Of a DNA stretch of 64,000 nucleotides, positions 17,320 through 26,482 are shown piece by piece. This DNA comes from Microbacterium immunditiarum (GTDB lineage: Bacteria; Actinomycetota; Actinomycetes; Actinomycetales; Microbacteriaceae). Below the pieces are notes generated by a model. That model saw only the letters and a program-made list of their open reading frames with translations. It had not been told where the DNA came from and did no database searches. Position 1 is the first letter of the stretch; the number at the start of each line of letters is the position of its first letter. Both the position numbers and the translations under genes were made by a program. The DNA is taken from NCBI RefSeq assembly GCF_013409785.1, contig NZ_JACCBV010000001.1, positions 1,426,001 to 1,490,000 on the forward strand. Reading direction: 5' to 3'.

Positions 17320-18372
17320 ATGCGTGCAAAGAGTGGTTTCGCCTTGGCGATGGTCGTGGCAGGCACGATCGCCCTCGCCTCCTGCGCAGGCCAGCAGCAG
17401 CCCCAAGCCGGTCCGTCCGAGGGCGGAGCCGATGAGTGCGGCCCGCTGACCGAGATGACGAAGGTCTCGCTGGGCGTCAACCCCGGCGCCCAGGACCTCG
17501 TGACCCAGGCGATCAAGGAACAGGAGTTCGACAAGAAGTACAACCTCGACCTCGACATCAGGAGCTTCGAGAACCCGCCGGCGTCGGCCCAGGCGGTCAC
17601 GCAGAAGGCCGTCGACATCGGCTTCGGCGGCGTCACCACGATGGCCCAGGCCCGCTCGAAGGGCCTCGACGTCTTCCTCTTCGGCGCCCTCGCGAGCCCG
17701 TCGAACGGCGTCTTCGTCCAGAAGGACTCCGACATCGAAGACATCGGGGACCTCGCCGGCGCGCGGTTCGGCTCGTTCTCGGCGAACAACAGCGCGACGT
17801 TCGTGGTCCTGTCCGCGATCGCCTCCGAGGCGTTCGGCATGGACAAGCTGGAGGACGAGCTCGCTTCGCTCGCGGTGGCTCCGGACGCCGCGATCTCCGG
17901 CCTGCTCGGCCAGGGCGAACTCGACGCGATCCTCATGGGTTCGACCGCGACGGTCGTCACGCAGCTCGAGGGCAAGTACAAGCAGATCGGCGACCTCTCC
18001 AGCGAGTACATCGAGGCGACCGGCATCGCCCCTGTGCACCTCGGGATCGTCTCGACCGACAGCTACGCGGCGGACCACTGCAGCGAGCTCGTGGCGTTCT
18101 CGAACGCGATGCGCGACGGCGTCGAGTACGTGCAGGCCGACGAAGAAGCGTGGGAGCGGTACGCCGAGACGCTCGACCTGACCGACCCGAAGGCGCCCGA
18201 GGCGCTGCAGAACCTCCTCGGTGCGAACTTCCGCACCGAGTGGGACGAAGAGCAGGTCGAGGGCATCACGAAGATGCTCGAGTCCTTCATCCCGATCCTC
18301 GGCGAAGAGGACTTCATGCCCGAGGTGCCCGACGGCCTCTTCCGCCTGGAGTTCGTGGCCACCGAGGACTGA
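17320..18372 (+). CDS. ABC importer substrate-binding lipoprotein (NMT1/TauA-like)
   Basis: A 350-residue lipoprotein: basic start, hydrophobic segment, and lipobox ALASC with the acylated Cys at about residue 21, followed by a Gln/Pro-rich linker. The rest resembles the NitT/TauT/SsuA group (two-lobe type II binding protein): VSLGVNPGAQDLVTQAIK, DIGFGGVTTMAQA, and GSFSANNSATFVVL. The ATG at 17320 is preferred because AGAGG is 6 nt upstream; longer frames lack a site. These proteins carry taurine, sulfonates, nitrate, pyrimidine precursors or aromatic acids, so the substrate is open. It should deliver the compound degraded by genes 20122-26996. Confidence 0.88.
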   Translation: MRAKSGFALAMVVAGTIALASCAGQQQPQAGPSEGGADECGPLTEMTKVSLGVNPGAQDLVTQAIKEQEFDKKYNLDLDIRSFENPPASAQAVTQKAVDIGFGGVTTMAQARSKGLDVFLFGALASPSNGVFVQKDSDIEDIGDLAGARFGSFSANNSATFVVLSAIASEAFGMDKLEDELASLAVAPDAAISGLLGQGELDAILMGSTATVVTQLEGKYKQIGDLSSEYIEATGIAPVHLGIVSTDSYAADHCSELVAFSNAMRDGVEYVQADEEAWERYAETLDLTDPKAPEALQNLLGANFRTEWDEEQVEGITKMLESFIPILGEEDFMPEVPDGLFRLEFVATED

Positions 18373-18380
18373 TCCGTCCG

Positions 18381-18409
18381 CTCGGCCCGGACGCCGCGTC
18401 CGGGCCGAG
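18381..18409 (+). terminator. Intra-operon attenuating hairpin after the binding-protein gene
   Basis: Thirteen-base arms CTCGGCCCGGACG (18381-18393) and CGTCCGGGCCGAG (18397-18409) with a 3-nt loop and no T tract. It sits between the binding-protein gene and the permease, where such hairpins usually protect the upstream message or reduce downstream expression. Confidence 0.65.
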
Positions 18410-18450
18410 TCCCACCGGAACCACTCCACATCGATATGGAAGGCAACCCC

Positions 18451-19320
18451 ATGTCCACTTCCACCGAAGTCGCCGACGACTCGTGCATCCGCGTCGACAC
18501 GGACGTCGTGCGGGGCATCGAAGAGCCCGTCCCGATCAAGCGGCGCACGTCGTGGAAACGGCCGCTGCGGCGGTTCTCGGCCCTCGTCGGCATCATCGTC
18601 ATCTGGTGGCTCGCGTCGCTGTTCATGAGCCCGCAGACGCTGCCGGGTCCGTTCCTCGTCTTCACGACGATGCTCGACAACCTCACCGAGGGCGACACCT
18701 ACTACCAGCTCGCCGTCACGATGGGGCGCGTCCTCGGAGGCATGACCATCGCGATGGTCATGGGCCTGGTGATCGGCCTCATCATGGGCCTGTCGGCCTG
18801 GGGCGAGGACCTGCTCATCAACGTCGTGCTCGTCGGATTCTCGATCCCGGCCGTCGTGTTCGGAATCCTCTTCATCCTGTGGTTCGGGCTCAACGACACC
18901 GCGGCGATCCTGGCGGTCGGCGTCGCGGCGACCCCGGCGATCGCGATCAACATCTGGCAGGGCACGAAGGCGATAGACCGAGACCTCATGCACATGGGGA
19001 AGGCGTTCCGCTTCTCGCAGCGCTCGATGCTGCTGAAGGTCGTCATCCCGCAGCTCGTCCCGTTCGTGCTCGCGGCCCTTCGCACCGCGCTCGCGATCTC
19101 GTGGAAGATCGTCACGGTCGTCGAGCTCATCGGACTCTCCAGCGGCGTCGGCTACATGCTCCATTGGTGGTTCGGCAACTTCAACATGACGCAGGTGCTC
19201 GCGTGGACCCTGCTCTTCACGATCACGCTGCTGCTGATCGAGAACATCATCCTCAAGCCGATCGAGAAGCGGCTGACTCGGTGGCGCCCGCACGCAGCGG
19301 CGCTGGAAGGGACGGCCTGA
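18451..19320 (+). CDS. ABC importer permease (TauC/SsuC-like)
   Basis: A 289-residue inner-membrane permease with six hydrophobic segments after a ~40-residue cytosolic N-terminus. The EAA-type coupling loop is recognisable around NIWQGTKAIDRDLMHMGKAF, which differs from the usual EAA---G but has the conserved Gly-Lys position. The ATG at 18451 follows GGAAGG by 8 nt. Its stop is 1 nt before the ATPase start. Together with the binding protein and ATPase it forms a complete NitT/TauT-type importer. Confidence 0.9.
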   Translation: MSTSTEVADDSCIRVDTDVVRGIEEPVPIKRRTSWKRPLRRFSALVGIIVIWWLASLFMSPQTLPGPFLVFTTMLDNLTEGDTYYQLAVTMGRVLGGMTIAMVMGLVIGLIMGLSAWGEDLLINVVLVGFSIPAVVFGILFILWFGLNDTAAILAVGVAATPAIAINIWQGTKAIDRDLMHMGKAFRFSQRSMLLKVVIPQLVPFVLAALRTALAISWKIVTVVELIGLSSGVGYMLHWWFGNFNMTQVLAWTLLFTITLLLIENIILKPIEKRLTRWRPHAAALEGTA

Positions 19321-19321
19321 C

Positions 19322-20125
19322 ATGGCGTATCTGGAGATCGACAACCTGCGCAAGGAGTTCCGCCGTCCTGGGCAGCCGCCTCTCAAGGTCATCGACGGAC
19401 TCAACGTGAGCGTCGAAGAGGGTGCGCTGCTGTCCATCCTCGGACCGAGCGGATGCGGCAAGTCGACGATGCTCAACATCATCAACGGCCTCGACGACGC
19501 GACCTCCGGCCGCATCGTCCTGAACGGCAAGGAGGTGAGCACCAAGGCGCGCTCCGACGTCAAGGTGAGCGTCGTCTTCCAGCAGGCGCGGCTGCTCAAC
19601 TGGCGCAACGTGCGTGACAACGTCCGCATCCCTCTGCTCGAGCGCGGCGTCGGAAAGCGCGAAGCCGACGTGCGTGTCGAGAAGTACCTCGACCTCGTGG
19701 GCCTCGCCGAATTCGGCGGGTACTACCCGCTGCAGCTGTCGGGGGGCATGCAACAGCGCGTGTCGCTCGCCCGCGGGCTCGCGATCGAGCCCGACCTGCT
19801 CCTCGCGGACGAGCCCTTCTCGGCCCTCGACGAGATCACGGCGCGCAAGCTCCGCCAGGAGTTCGTGCGGGTGTGGGCGACCACCGGCCGAACGATCCTG
19901 TTCGTCACGCACAACATCCGCGAGGCGGTGTTCCTCTCGTCGCGCATGCTCGTGATCACCGCGCGCCCGTCCACGACGTTCCTCGACATGGAGATCGACG
20001 TGCCCCAGCCGCGCAAGCCCGAGGACGACGCGCTCTTCGAGCTGGAGAAGTCCATCACGGCGGACTTCATGCGCATGGAGGACGAGTCCGAGATGAAGCG
20101 CCGCCTGCAGGAGGCCGTGGCATGA
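19322..20125 (+). CDS. ABC importer ATPase (TauB/SsuB-like)
   Basis: A 267-residue nucleotide-binding subunit. Walker A is GPSGCGKST (~residues 41-49), the Q-loop VVFQQARLLNWRNV is typical of the nitrate/taurine group, the signature is LSGGMQQRVSLARG, Walker B is LLLADEPFSALDE, and the H-loop is FVTHNIREA. The C-terminal ~60 residues are short, without an added regulatory domain. The stop overlaps the next gene (creatinase-like) by ATGA, tying import directly to the degradation genes. Confidence 0.95.
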   Translation: MAYLEIDNLRKEFRRPGQPPLKVIDGLNVSVEEGALLSILGPSGCGKSTMLNIINGLDDATSGRIVLNGKEVSTKARSDVKVSVVFQQARLLNWRNVRDNVRIPLLERGVGKREADVRVEKYLDLVGLAEFGGYYPLQLSGGMQQRVSLARGLAIEPDLLLADEPFSALDEITARKLRQEFVRVWATTGRTILFVTHNIREAVFLSSRMLVITARPSTTFLDMEIDVPQPRKPEDDALFELEKSITADFMRMEDESEMKRRLQEAVA

Positions 20126-21303
20126 CGGATGTGACGACTCTCGCCGCGAGCGCGCCTTCGGCACTCGAACCGGCGGATGCCGCGGAGCGCGCCCTGCGCC
20201 ACCGCAAGCTGCGCGCGGCGATGGCCGAGCAGGGGCTCGACGCGATCCTCGCGTACGCCCCCGCGTGGCGCCGTGAGAACGTGCGCTACCTCACCGACAC
20301 GTCGGTGGGAGGCACGGCGACGTTCGCGCTGCTGCCCCTGGACGGCCCGGCGACGGCGTACTCGACGCGACTGAGCGACCTCGCGCCGCTCCTGCGCACG
20401 GGCTGGGTCGACGACGCCCGTCTCATCGCGCTCCCGGGCGCCGAGGCGCTCGTCGACGCGGTGGCCGAGCTCGGCCTGCGGCGCATCGGCGTCGGGCACC
20501 TCGAGCTGCTGCCGCTCGGCTTCGACCGCGCGATCCGCGAGGGCATGCCCGGAGTCGAGCTCGTCTCGGCGACCACGCTCCTCGACGAGGCGCGCATGGT
20601 CAAGAGCGCGTGGGAGCTCGAGCGCATGCGCACGGCCGCCGCGGTGTCGGATGCCGCGTGGAACGCGTTCGTCGAGGTGCTCGAGCCCGGCATCACCGAG
20701 TACGACATCGTCGCCGGCGTCGAGGCCGAGATCAAGCGGCTCGGCGCCGAGGACAACTTCATGCTCATCGCCTCCGGCACCGACGAGGTGCTCGGAATGA
20801 CGCCGCCCAGCCGCCGGGTCATCCAGGCGGGAGACATGGTCCGCACCGAGCTGACCCCGCAGACGGGCGGCTACTGGCTGCAGATCTGCCGCTCGGTCAC
20901 GGTCGGCCCGCCCTCGCCGGAGCAGCGGCGCTCGTTCGAGCTGTTCCGCGAGGCGGCGGATGCGGGGTTCGCCGTCGTCAAGCCGGGCGTCACCGCCCAC
21001 GAGATCGCCGTCGCCGAGAACGACGTGTTCCGCAGGCACGGGCTGGGGGAGTACTGCTCCGACCAGTGGACGCGCGTGCGCGGACACGGGGTCGGCCTCC
21101 ACCTCGACGAGACGCCCATCATCGAAGGCAACCACACCGTGCTGCCTGAGGGCGCGACCTTCATCATCCACCCCAACACGTTCACGCCGATCGCCGGCTA
21201 CCACGTGTTCGGCGACCAGGTCGTCGTCACCGCGACGGGTGCCGAGTACTTCGTCTCGACCGAGCGACGACTCTTCTCGTCCGACGAAGGGAGCCGCCGA
21301 TGA
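20122..21303 (+). CDS. M24 (creatinase/prolidase-fold) protein with altered metal site
   Basis: A 393-residue protein with a creatinase N-terminal domain (~residues 25-160, including RRENVRYLTDTSVGG) and an M24 'pita-bread' domain (~170-390). Canonical metallopeptidases use Asp, Asp, His, Glu, Glu. Here the corresponding positions read Glu243 (RTELTPQ), Gln254 (WLQICRS), His322 (GHGVGLH), then His in IIHPN and Asp in FGDQVV. The conserved His is therefore kept while most metal ligands are changed, as in creatinase and ectoine hydrolase, which cleave C-N bonds without metal. A C-N hydrolase acting on the imported compound is the best guess. Coupled to both neighbours by ATGA overlaps. Confidence 0.8.
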   Translation: MTDVTTLAASAPSALEPADAAERALRHRKLRAAMAEQGLDAILAYAPAWRRENVRYLTDTSVGGTATFALLPLDGPATAYSTRLSDLAPLLRTGWVDDARLIALPGAEALVDAVAELGLRRIGVGHLELLPLGFDRAIREGMPGVELVSATTLLDEARMVKSAWELERMRTAAAVSDAAWNAFVEVLEPGITEYDIVAGVEAEIKRLGAEDNFMLIASGTDEVLGMTPPSRRVIQAGDMVRTELTPQTGGYWLQICRSVTVGPPSPEQRRSFELFREAADAGFAVVKPGVTAHEIAVAENDVFRRHGLGEYCSDQWTRVRGHGVGLHLDETPIIEGNHTVLPEGATFIIHPNTFTPIAGYHVFGDQVVVTATGAEYFVSTERRLFSSDEGSRR

Positions 21304-22328
21304 AGCGCGGACTCGTGGTGCTCGACCATGACGAGGTCTCGCTCGACGAGCGGAGCGGCCGCGTCGCGGCGCTGCAGGCTGACCTGCGCGCGCAGGGCGT
21401 CGACCTCGCCCTCATCTACAACGACGTCTCGCGCGGCGACGACATCGGGTACCTGACGAACCTCGTCATCTACTGGAACGAGGGTGTGCTCGCGGTCCCC
21501 GCGGAGGGCGAGGCGACGCTGCTCACGAAGCTGTCCAAGCGCGTGTTCCCGTGGATGCAGCGCACGTCGAACCTCACCGACATCCGCAGCGGCCGCGCCT
21601 TCGGCGCCCTCGTGTCGGCGTACGTCGCAGATCGCCCCGCCGGGACGATCGGCTTCGTCGACGCGGAGCTGTGGCCGGCGGGCGTCGTGCGCGAGATCGA
21701 GGCCGCCGTGCCGGAGTGGCGCTCGAAGCTGCTCGGTCCGCTCGTGCGGGACCGCCGGGCCCTGCCGTCCGAGGCGGAGCTCGCGCTCCTGCGCACGGGG
21801 TCCGCCATCCTGCGCGACGCGCTCCGCGCGGCGACGGCGGAAGGCCTCGGCGCGCGGGACCGCATCGCCGCGATCGAAGACATCGCGCGCCGCGGCGGGT
21901 TCGCCGACCTCCTGTTCCGCATGGCCGACGACGACGGCCACGTCACGTTCGAGGCGGCGGGACAGTACCGGAACGGCTGGCTGCTCATCGCCCGCACGTT
22001 CGGCGAGGAGCCGTGGCTGCCCGCGCTGGCGGAGGCGCAGCGCGCGGCGCTCGCCGCGATCCGGCCCGCCGTCGAGTGGGACGCCGTCGAGGCGGCCGCC
22101 GCTCCCGTGCTCGAGGCGCTGCCGTCCGGCGCCGTCTCGACGTTGCGCTGGATCAGCCAGGCCGACTTCGCCACGGGCGGAGAGCTCCAGCCGGCACCCA
22201 GGAGTGGCCCGGCCGAAGGCGAGGTCATCGCCGTCGTGCTCGAGGTCGTCGACCCCCGCGGCATCCGCAGCGTCCTGACCGACACCGTGCTCGTCGCGGG
22301 CGACGGCGTCGAGCCCCTCACCATCTGA
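21300..22328 (+). CDS. Divergent creatinase-like protein, M24 active site not recognisable
   Basis: A 342-residue protein. Its N-terminal half resembles a creatinase N-terminal domain (RVAALQADLRAQGVDLALIYND, then DDIGYLTNLVIYW; read as residues ~20-70). The C-terminal half has the general M24 order (ALPSEAELALLRTGSAIL, ALRAATAEG) but none of the expected catalytic residues: no GHGxG motif and no metal ligands were found. It overlaps the intact M24 gene by ATGA. The two may form a heteromer in which this one is structural or regulatory. Function not known. Confidence 0.72.
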   Translation: MKRGLVVLDHDEVSLDERSGRVAALQADLRAQGVDLALIYNDVSRGDDIGYLTNLVIYWNEGVLAVPAEGEATLLTKLSKRVFPWMQRTSNLTDIRSGRAFGALVSAYVADRPAGTIGFVDAELWPAGVVREIEAAVPEWRSKLLGPLVRDRRALPSEAELALLRTGSAILRDALRAATAEGLGARDRIAAIEDIARRGGFADLLFRMADDDGHVTFEAAGQYRNGWLLIARTFGEEPWLPALAEAQRAALAAIRPAVEWDAVEAAAAPVLEALPSGAVSTLRWISQADFATGGELQPAPRSGPAEGEVIAVVLEVVDPRGIRSVLTDTVLVAGDGVEPLTI

Positions 22329-22351
22329 ACGAGAGAGAACCCCCCAGATCC

Positions 22352-23431
22352 ATGAGAATCCTGTCGAACGCCGACGTCGAGCAGCTCCTGAGCCCTCTGG
22401 ACGTGCTCGATGTCCTCGAGGTCGCGTATCGCGAGCTCGCCCAGGACCGCGGCCACAACCGCCCGCGCAACCACACGTACTTCCCGGTCGAGGATGAGCG
22501 GTACCCGGGCTTCCGGTTCCGCTTCAAGTCGCAGGAGGGCGGCAACATCTCCAGCGGCGTGTGGGGCACCCGCATCACATCCGACATGGTCGGCGTCGAG
22601 ACGCTCCCCACCGGTGAGAAGCGCCGCCGGCTGCTCCCGGTCGCGCCGGGCGGCAACTACGTCGGGCTCGTGACGCTGTTCAGCCTCACCGAGCTCGCGC
22701 CGCTCGCGATCATCCACGACTCGGTCATCCAGAAGTACCGCGTCGGGGCGACGACGGCTCTGGGCATCCGGGAGATGGCGCGGGAGGACGTCACCGTCGC
22801 CGGCATGTTCGGCGCCGGCTGGCAGGCGGCCGCGCACCTCGAGACGCTCCTGCTCGTGCGTCCCGACATCGAGGAGATCCGCGTGTTCAGCCCGACGCGC
22901 GAGCGGCGCGAGACCTTCGCGGCGGACTGGGCCCACAAGACCGGTCGCAACGTGGTCGCCGTGGACGACCCGAAGCAGGCGGTCGTCGGATGCGGCATCG
23001 TGACCGCGGCCACGGCGGCGATGGACCCCGTGTTCGACGGCGCCTGGATCGAGCCCGGCACGCATGTGTCGTGCATCACGAGCCCGGACGGAACGGCGAC
23101 GCGCCGCGAGCTCGACGACACCGCGTTCGACCGAGCCGGCCGCATCGTCGTGTTCAGCCGCGAGCAGGTGCACCACGACAAGCAGTTCGACATCCTCGGC
23201 CCCGTCGAGCGGGGCCTGAAGAAGTGGGAGGACATCCAGGAGCTCGGAGACATCCTGGTGGACCCCGCGCCCGCGCGCTCGAGCGAGGACGAGATCACGA
23301 TCTTCGCGAACAACACCGGCATGGGCATCCAGTTCGCGGCGGTCGGGGCGAAGATCCTCGAGCTCGCGGAGGAGCGCGATCTCGGTCACGTCGTCCCGAC
23401 CGAGTGGTTCGTCGAGGACACGACGCCGTGA
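22352..23431 (+). CDS. Ornithine cyclodeaminase / mu-crystallin family protein
   Basis: A 359-residue NAD(P)-binding protein. The dinucleotide-binding motif is VAGMFGAGWQAAAHLETLL (~residues 150-168); upstream, QKYRVGATTALGIREMA is the usual family stretch. The family includes ornithine cyclodeaminase, alanine dehydrogenase, ketimine reductases and EutC-like proteins of ectoine breakdown. This makes reduction of an imine or oxidative deamination of an amino acid released by the M24 protein plausible, but it is not demonstrated. ATG start; overlaps leuD-like gene 2 by GTGA. Confidence 0.85.
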   Translation: MRILSNADVEQLLSPLDVLDVLEVAYRELAQDRGHNRPRNHTYFPVEDERYPGFRFRFKSQEGGNISSGVWGTRITSDMVGVETLPTGEKRRRLLPVAPGGNYVGLVTLFSLTELAPLAIIHDSVIQKYRVGATTALGIREMAREDVTVAGMFGAGWQAAAHLETLLLVRPDIEEIRVFSPTRERRETFAADWAHKTGRNVVAVDDPKQAVVGCGIVTAATAAMDPVFDGAWIEPGTHVSCITSPDGTATRRELDDTAFDRAGRIVVFSREQVHHDKQFDILGPVERGLKKWEDIQELGDILVDPAPARSSEDEITIFANNTGMGIQFAAVGAKILELAEERDLGHVVPTEWFVEDTTP

Positions 23432-23943
23432 GCGCCGTCACGAAGGACCGCCTCGGCGGCAAGAGCATCGTCTTCGGCGACGACATCAACACGGACGTCA
23501 TCATCCCCGGCCGCTACCTCGTGAGCATCGACCCGGTCGAGCTCGGCGCGCACGCGTTCGAGCCGCTCGGGCCCGAGGTCCAGGCGAAGCTCAAGGAGAG
23601 CCGGGTCGTCGTCGCCGGTCGGAACTTCGGATGCGGCAGCGCGCGCGAGCAGGCGTCGACGTGCCTCATCGGAGTCGGCGTGACGGCCGTGGTGGCCCGC
23701 TCGTACTCGCGCGTCTTCTTCCGCAACGCGATCAACACGGGACTCGTGGCCGTGGAGTGCCCGGCGGCGGTCGACGCCATCACCGAGGGCGACGAGGTGT
23801 GGGTCGACTACGAGGCGGGGACCGTGACGGTCGGGGACCGGTCGTTCCCCTTCACGCCGTTCCCGCCGGTGCTGCGGGAGATCCTCGAGGCCGGCGGCCT
23901 CATCGAGCACCTCATGAAGAAGTTCGCTAAGGAGAAGAGCTGA
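23428..23943 (+). CDS. Aconitase-family hydro-lyase, small subunit 2 (LeuD-like)
   Basis: A 171-residue swivel-domain subunit. All family motifs are intact: FGDDINTDVIIPGRYL near residue 17 and RNFGCGSAREQAS near 66, then SYSRVFFRNAINTGL. A GTG start is used in a GTGA overlap with the preceding gene; it overlaps the large subunit by 1 nt (TGATG). The order small-large here is the reverse of pair 1, suggesting separate acquisition rather than a local duplication of that pair. Confidence 0.9.
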   Translation: MSAVTKDRLGGKSIVFGDDINTDVIIPGRYLVSIDPVELGAHAFEPLGPEVQAKLKESRVVVAGRNFGCGSAREQASTCLIGVGVTAVVARSYSRVFFRNAINTGLVAVECPAAVDAITEGDEVWVDYEAGTVTVGDRSFPFTPFPPVLREILEAGGLIEHLMKKFAKEKS

Positions 23944-25211
23944 TGGGCAGGACTTTCGCCGTCAAGGCGCTCGAGCGCGCCTCGGGGGAGACGGGCCTGG
24001 TTCCCGGTCAGATCGTCGACGCCTACCCCGACCTCTACATGAGCCACACCGCGACCTGGCGCTGCATCAAGACGTGGGAGCGCATGGGCGAGCCGGAGCT
24101 GTTCGACAAGGACCGCATCGCGATGGTCATGGACCACATCTCGCCCGCGCAGACGGCGAAGATCGCGGGCGACCACCGGCTCTCGCGCGGCTTCCGAGAC
24201 AAGATGGGCATCAAGAACTTCTTCGACGTCAACGCGGGCATCGCGCACGTCGTGCTGATGGAGAACGGGCTGGTCAAGCCCGGGAACCTCATCATCGGCA
24301 CGGACTCGCACTCGACGATCTACGGCGCGCTCGGCGCGCTCGGCACGGGCGTGGGCTTCAGCGAGATCACGGCCGCGTGGGTCACCGGCAAGCTGTGGAT
24401 GCGCGTCCCCGAGTCGATGAAGATCGTGGTGAAGGGGCCGCTCCCCGCCGGCGTCTATCCCAAGGACGTCATGCTCAAGCTCATCGGCGACATCAGCGCG
24501 GACGGCGCGACGTACTTCTCTGTCGAGTTCCACGGCGACTGGGTCGAGTCGCTCTCCACCTCGGAGCGCATGACGCTGTGCAACCTCGCGATGGAGGCGG
24601 GTGCGAAGAACGCGGTCGTGCCCCCGGATGCCGAGACCATGCGCTATCTCGCCGAGCACGGCGTCGACCTGGACACCGTCCAGCCGCTGGCATCCGACCC
24701 CGACGCCGTCTTCGAGAGGGCGATCGAGCTCGACGCGACGGAGCTGGAGCCCCAGATCGCGATCCCGCACAACGTCGACGACGTCGTGGGCATCTCGGGC
24801 GTGGCCGGCACGAAGGTCGACCAGGTGTTCATCGGATCGTGCGCGAACGCGAAGTACGACGACCTCGCGATCGCGGCGAAGTACCTCAAGGGCAACCGCA
24901 TCGCCCCGGGCGTGCGGCTCGTGGTGACACCGGCATCCGCCGACATCATGGCGAAGGCCGCGGCCGACGGCATCGTCACGACGCTCATCGAGTCGGGCGC
25001 GCTCATCACGAACCCCGGATGCGGCGCATGCGCCGGCAGCGGCGGCGCGATGGCAGACGGCGAGGTCACGCTCTCCACCGCGAACCGCAACTTCCGCGGG
25101 CGCATGGGCAGCTACGAGTCCAGCATCTACCTGTCGAGCCCGGCGGTGGCCGCGGCATCCGCTGTCACCGGCGTCATCACCGACCCGCGTCACGTGGTGG
25201 TGCCGGCATGA
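23943..25211 (+). CDS. Aconitase-family hydro-lyase, large subunit 2 (LeuC/homoaconitase-like)
   Basis: A 422-residue large subunit with a complete iron-sulfur site: Cys300 in GSCANAKYDDL and Cys360/Cys363 in PGCGACAGSGG. The TDSHSTIYGALGALGTGVG stretch carries the catalytic Asp-Ser-His, and RNFRGRMGS is conserved. Cluster cysteines fall at the same residue numbers as in large subunit 1, so the two are close paralogues in architecture. Expected reaction: dehydration/hydration of a 2- or 3-hydroxy dicarboxylate such as a substituted malate. Overlaps the next large subunit by ATGA. Confidence 0.9.
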   Translation: MGRTFAVKALERASGETGLVPGQIVDAYPDLYMSHTATWRCIKTWERMGEPELFDKDRIAMVMDHISPAQTAKIAGDHRLSRGFRDKMGIKNFFDVNAGIAHVVLMENGLVKPGNLIIGTDSHSTIYGALGALGTGVGFSEITAAWVTGKLWMRVPESMKIVVKGPLPAGVYPKDVMLKLIGDISADGATYFSVEFHGDWVESLSTSERMTLCNLAMEAGAKNAVVPPDAETMRYLAEHGVDLDTVQPLASDPDAVFERAIELDATELEPQIAIPHNVDDVVGISGVAGTKVDQVFIGSCANAKYDDLAIAAKYLKGNRIAPGVRLVVTPASADIMAKAAADGIVTTLIESGALITNPGCGACAGSGGAMADGEVTLSTANRNFRGRMGSYESSIYLSSPAVAAASAVTGVITDPRHVVVPA

Positions 25212-26482
25212 ACCTCGTCGAGAAGATCCTCGCGCGCGCGAGCGGGAGGGAGTCCGTGTCGGCAGGCGACGTCGTCGTGGCCGAGGTCGACCGGCTCGTG
25301 ATGCACGACCTCAGCGCTTACCTCACGGGCAAGGTGTACGACGAGCGCGTCGGCGTCGACCTGCCGTACCCAGACCGCGTCGTCACGGTGTTCGACCACC
25401 ACTTCTCGCCGCCCACCGAGCAGCAGGCGGACGTGCTCAACCGCAACCGCGAGTGGGCCAAGCGCCGTGGGACCCAGTTGTTCGACTGCGGCAGCGGGAA
25501 CATCCACAATGTGCTCGTGCAGCACGGGCTCGCCCTGCCCGGGCAGATCGTCGTGGGCTCCGACAGCCACACGCCCGTTCACGGCGCCGTCGGAGCGCTC
25601 GCGGTCGCCCTCGGCAACGACTCGCACGCGGGAACGGTGATGCCGTTCGGCAAGGCGTGGTTCCGCGTGCCCGAGCTCGTCCAGATCGAGCTGTCGGGGC
25701 AGTTGCGGCCCGGCACCACGCCGCGCGACGTCGCGCTGTGGCTCGTGAAGGAGCTCGGCGAAGGGTCGGTCATCTACAAGGCGCTCGAGTTCACGGGCCC
25801 GTTCATCAAGGGCCTGGGGTTCTGGGATCGGTGGCTGTTCCCCGTGCTGTGCGTCGACCTCGGCGCGAAGTGCGGCTACATCGAGCCCGACGAGGTCACG
25901 CGCGCGTTCGTCGAGTCGCTGCCCAACGGCAGTGTCGACGGGATCGTCAACGGCGACGGAGACCCCGTCGAGGACGTCCGCCGGTTCGACGTGAGCGACC
26001 TCCCGCCGCAGGTGGCCGCGCCGCCCACGGTCGGCAACGTGCATCCGGTCGACGATGTCGTCGGCACGCCCGTGCAGTGGGCGGAGCTCGGCGGACACGG
26101 CGGCGGACGCCTCGAGGACTTCGTCCTCGCAGCCAGGGTGCTGCGCGGTCGGCGGATCCACCCGGACGTCAAGCTCAACCTCGTGCCCGGCAACCGCGAG
26201 GTCTTCCGGCGGGCGCTCGAGCTCGGCCTGGTCGCCGACCTCCACGAGGCCGGAGGCACATGGTTCCCGCCGAGCACCGGCTCGAACCAGACCGCGAACA
26301 TGGGGGCGATGTCGGCCGGCGAGGCGATGATCTCGACCCACTCGCGCAACTTCCCCGGCCGCAACGGCAGCACGGAGGCGTCGATGTACCTGGCGTCGGC
26401 GCTCACGGTCGCGGCATCCGCGGTCGCAGGCCGCATCACAGACCCGCGCCGCCACGTCTCGGAAGGAAAGCCGCATGAGTGA
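25208..26482 (+). CDS. Aconitase-family large subunit 3, lacking all Fe-S cysteines
   Basis: A 424-residue LeuC-like protein that keeps the fold markers (GSDSHTPVHGAVGALAVALG, RNFPGRNGS, GRITDPRRH) but not the iron-sulfur site. Where the two paralogues have GSCANG, this reads GGHGGG (His297 opposite Cys300); where they have CGAC, it reads PSTGSNQT (residues 355-362). No other Cys pair replaces them; the remaining Cys residues are scattered (DCGSGN, LCVDL, KCGY). The reading frame is intact, coupled on both sides and GC3 is normal, so it is a real gene, not a decaying copy. It probably works without a cluster or does a different reaction. Confidence 0.87.
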   Translation: MNLVEKILARASGRESVSAGDVVVAEVDRLVMHDLSAYLTGKVYDERVGVDLPYPDRVVTVFDHHFSPPTEQQADVLNRNREWAKRRGTQLFDCGSGNIHNVLVQHGLALPGQIVVGSDSHTPVHGAVGALAVALGNDSHAGTVMPFGKAWFRVPELVQIELSGQLRPGTTPRDVALWLVKELGEGSVIYKALEFTGPFIKGLGFWDRWLFPVLCVDLGAKCGYIEPDEVTRAFVESLPNGSVDGIVNGDGDPVEDVRRFDVSDLPPQVAAPPTVGNVHPVDDVVGTPVQWAELGGHGGGRLEDFVLAARVLRGRRIHPDVKLNLVPGNREVFRRALELGLVADLHEAGGTWFPPSTGSNQTANMGAMSAGEAMISTHSRNFPGRNGSTEASMYLASALTVAASAVAGRITDPRRHVSEGKPHE

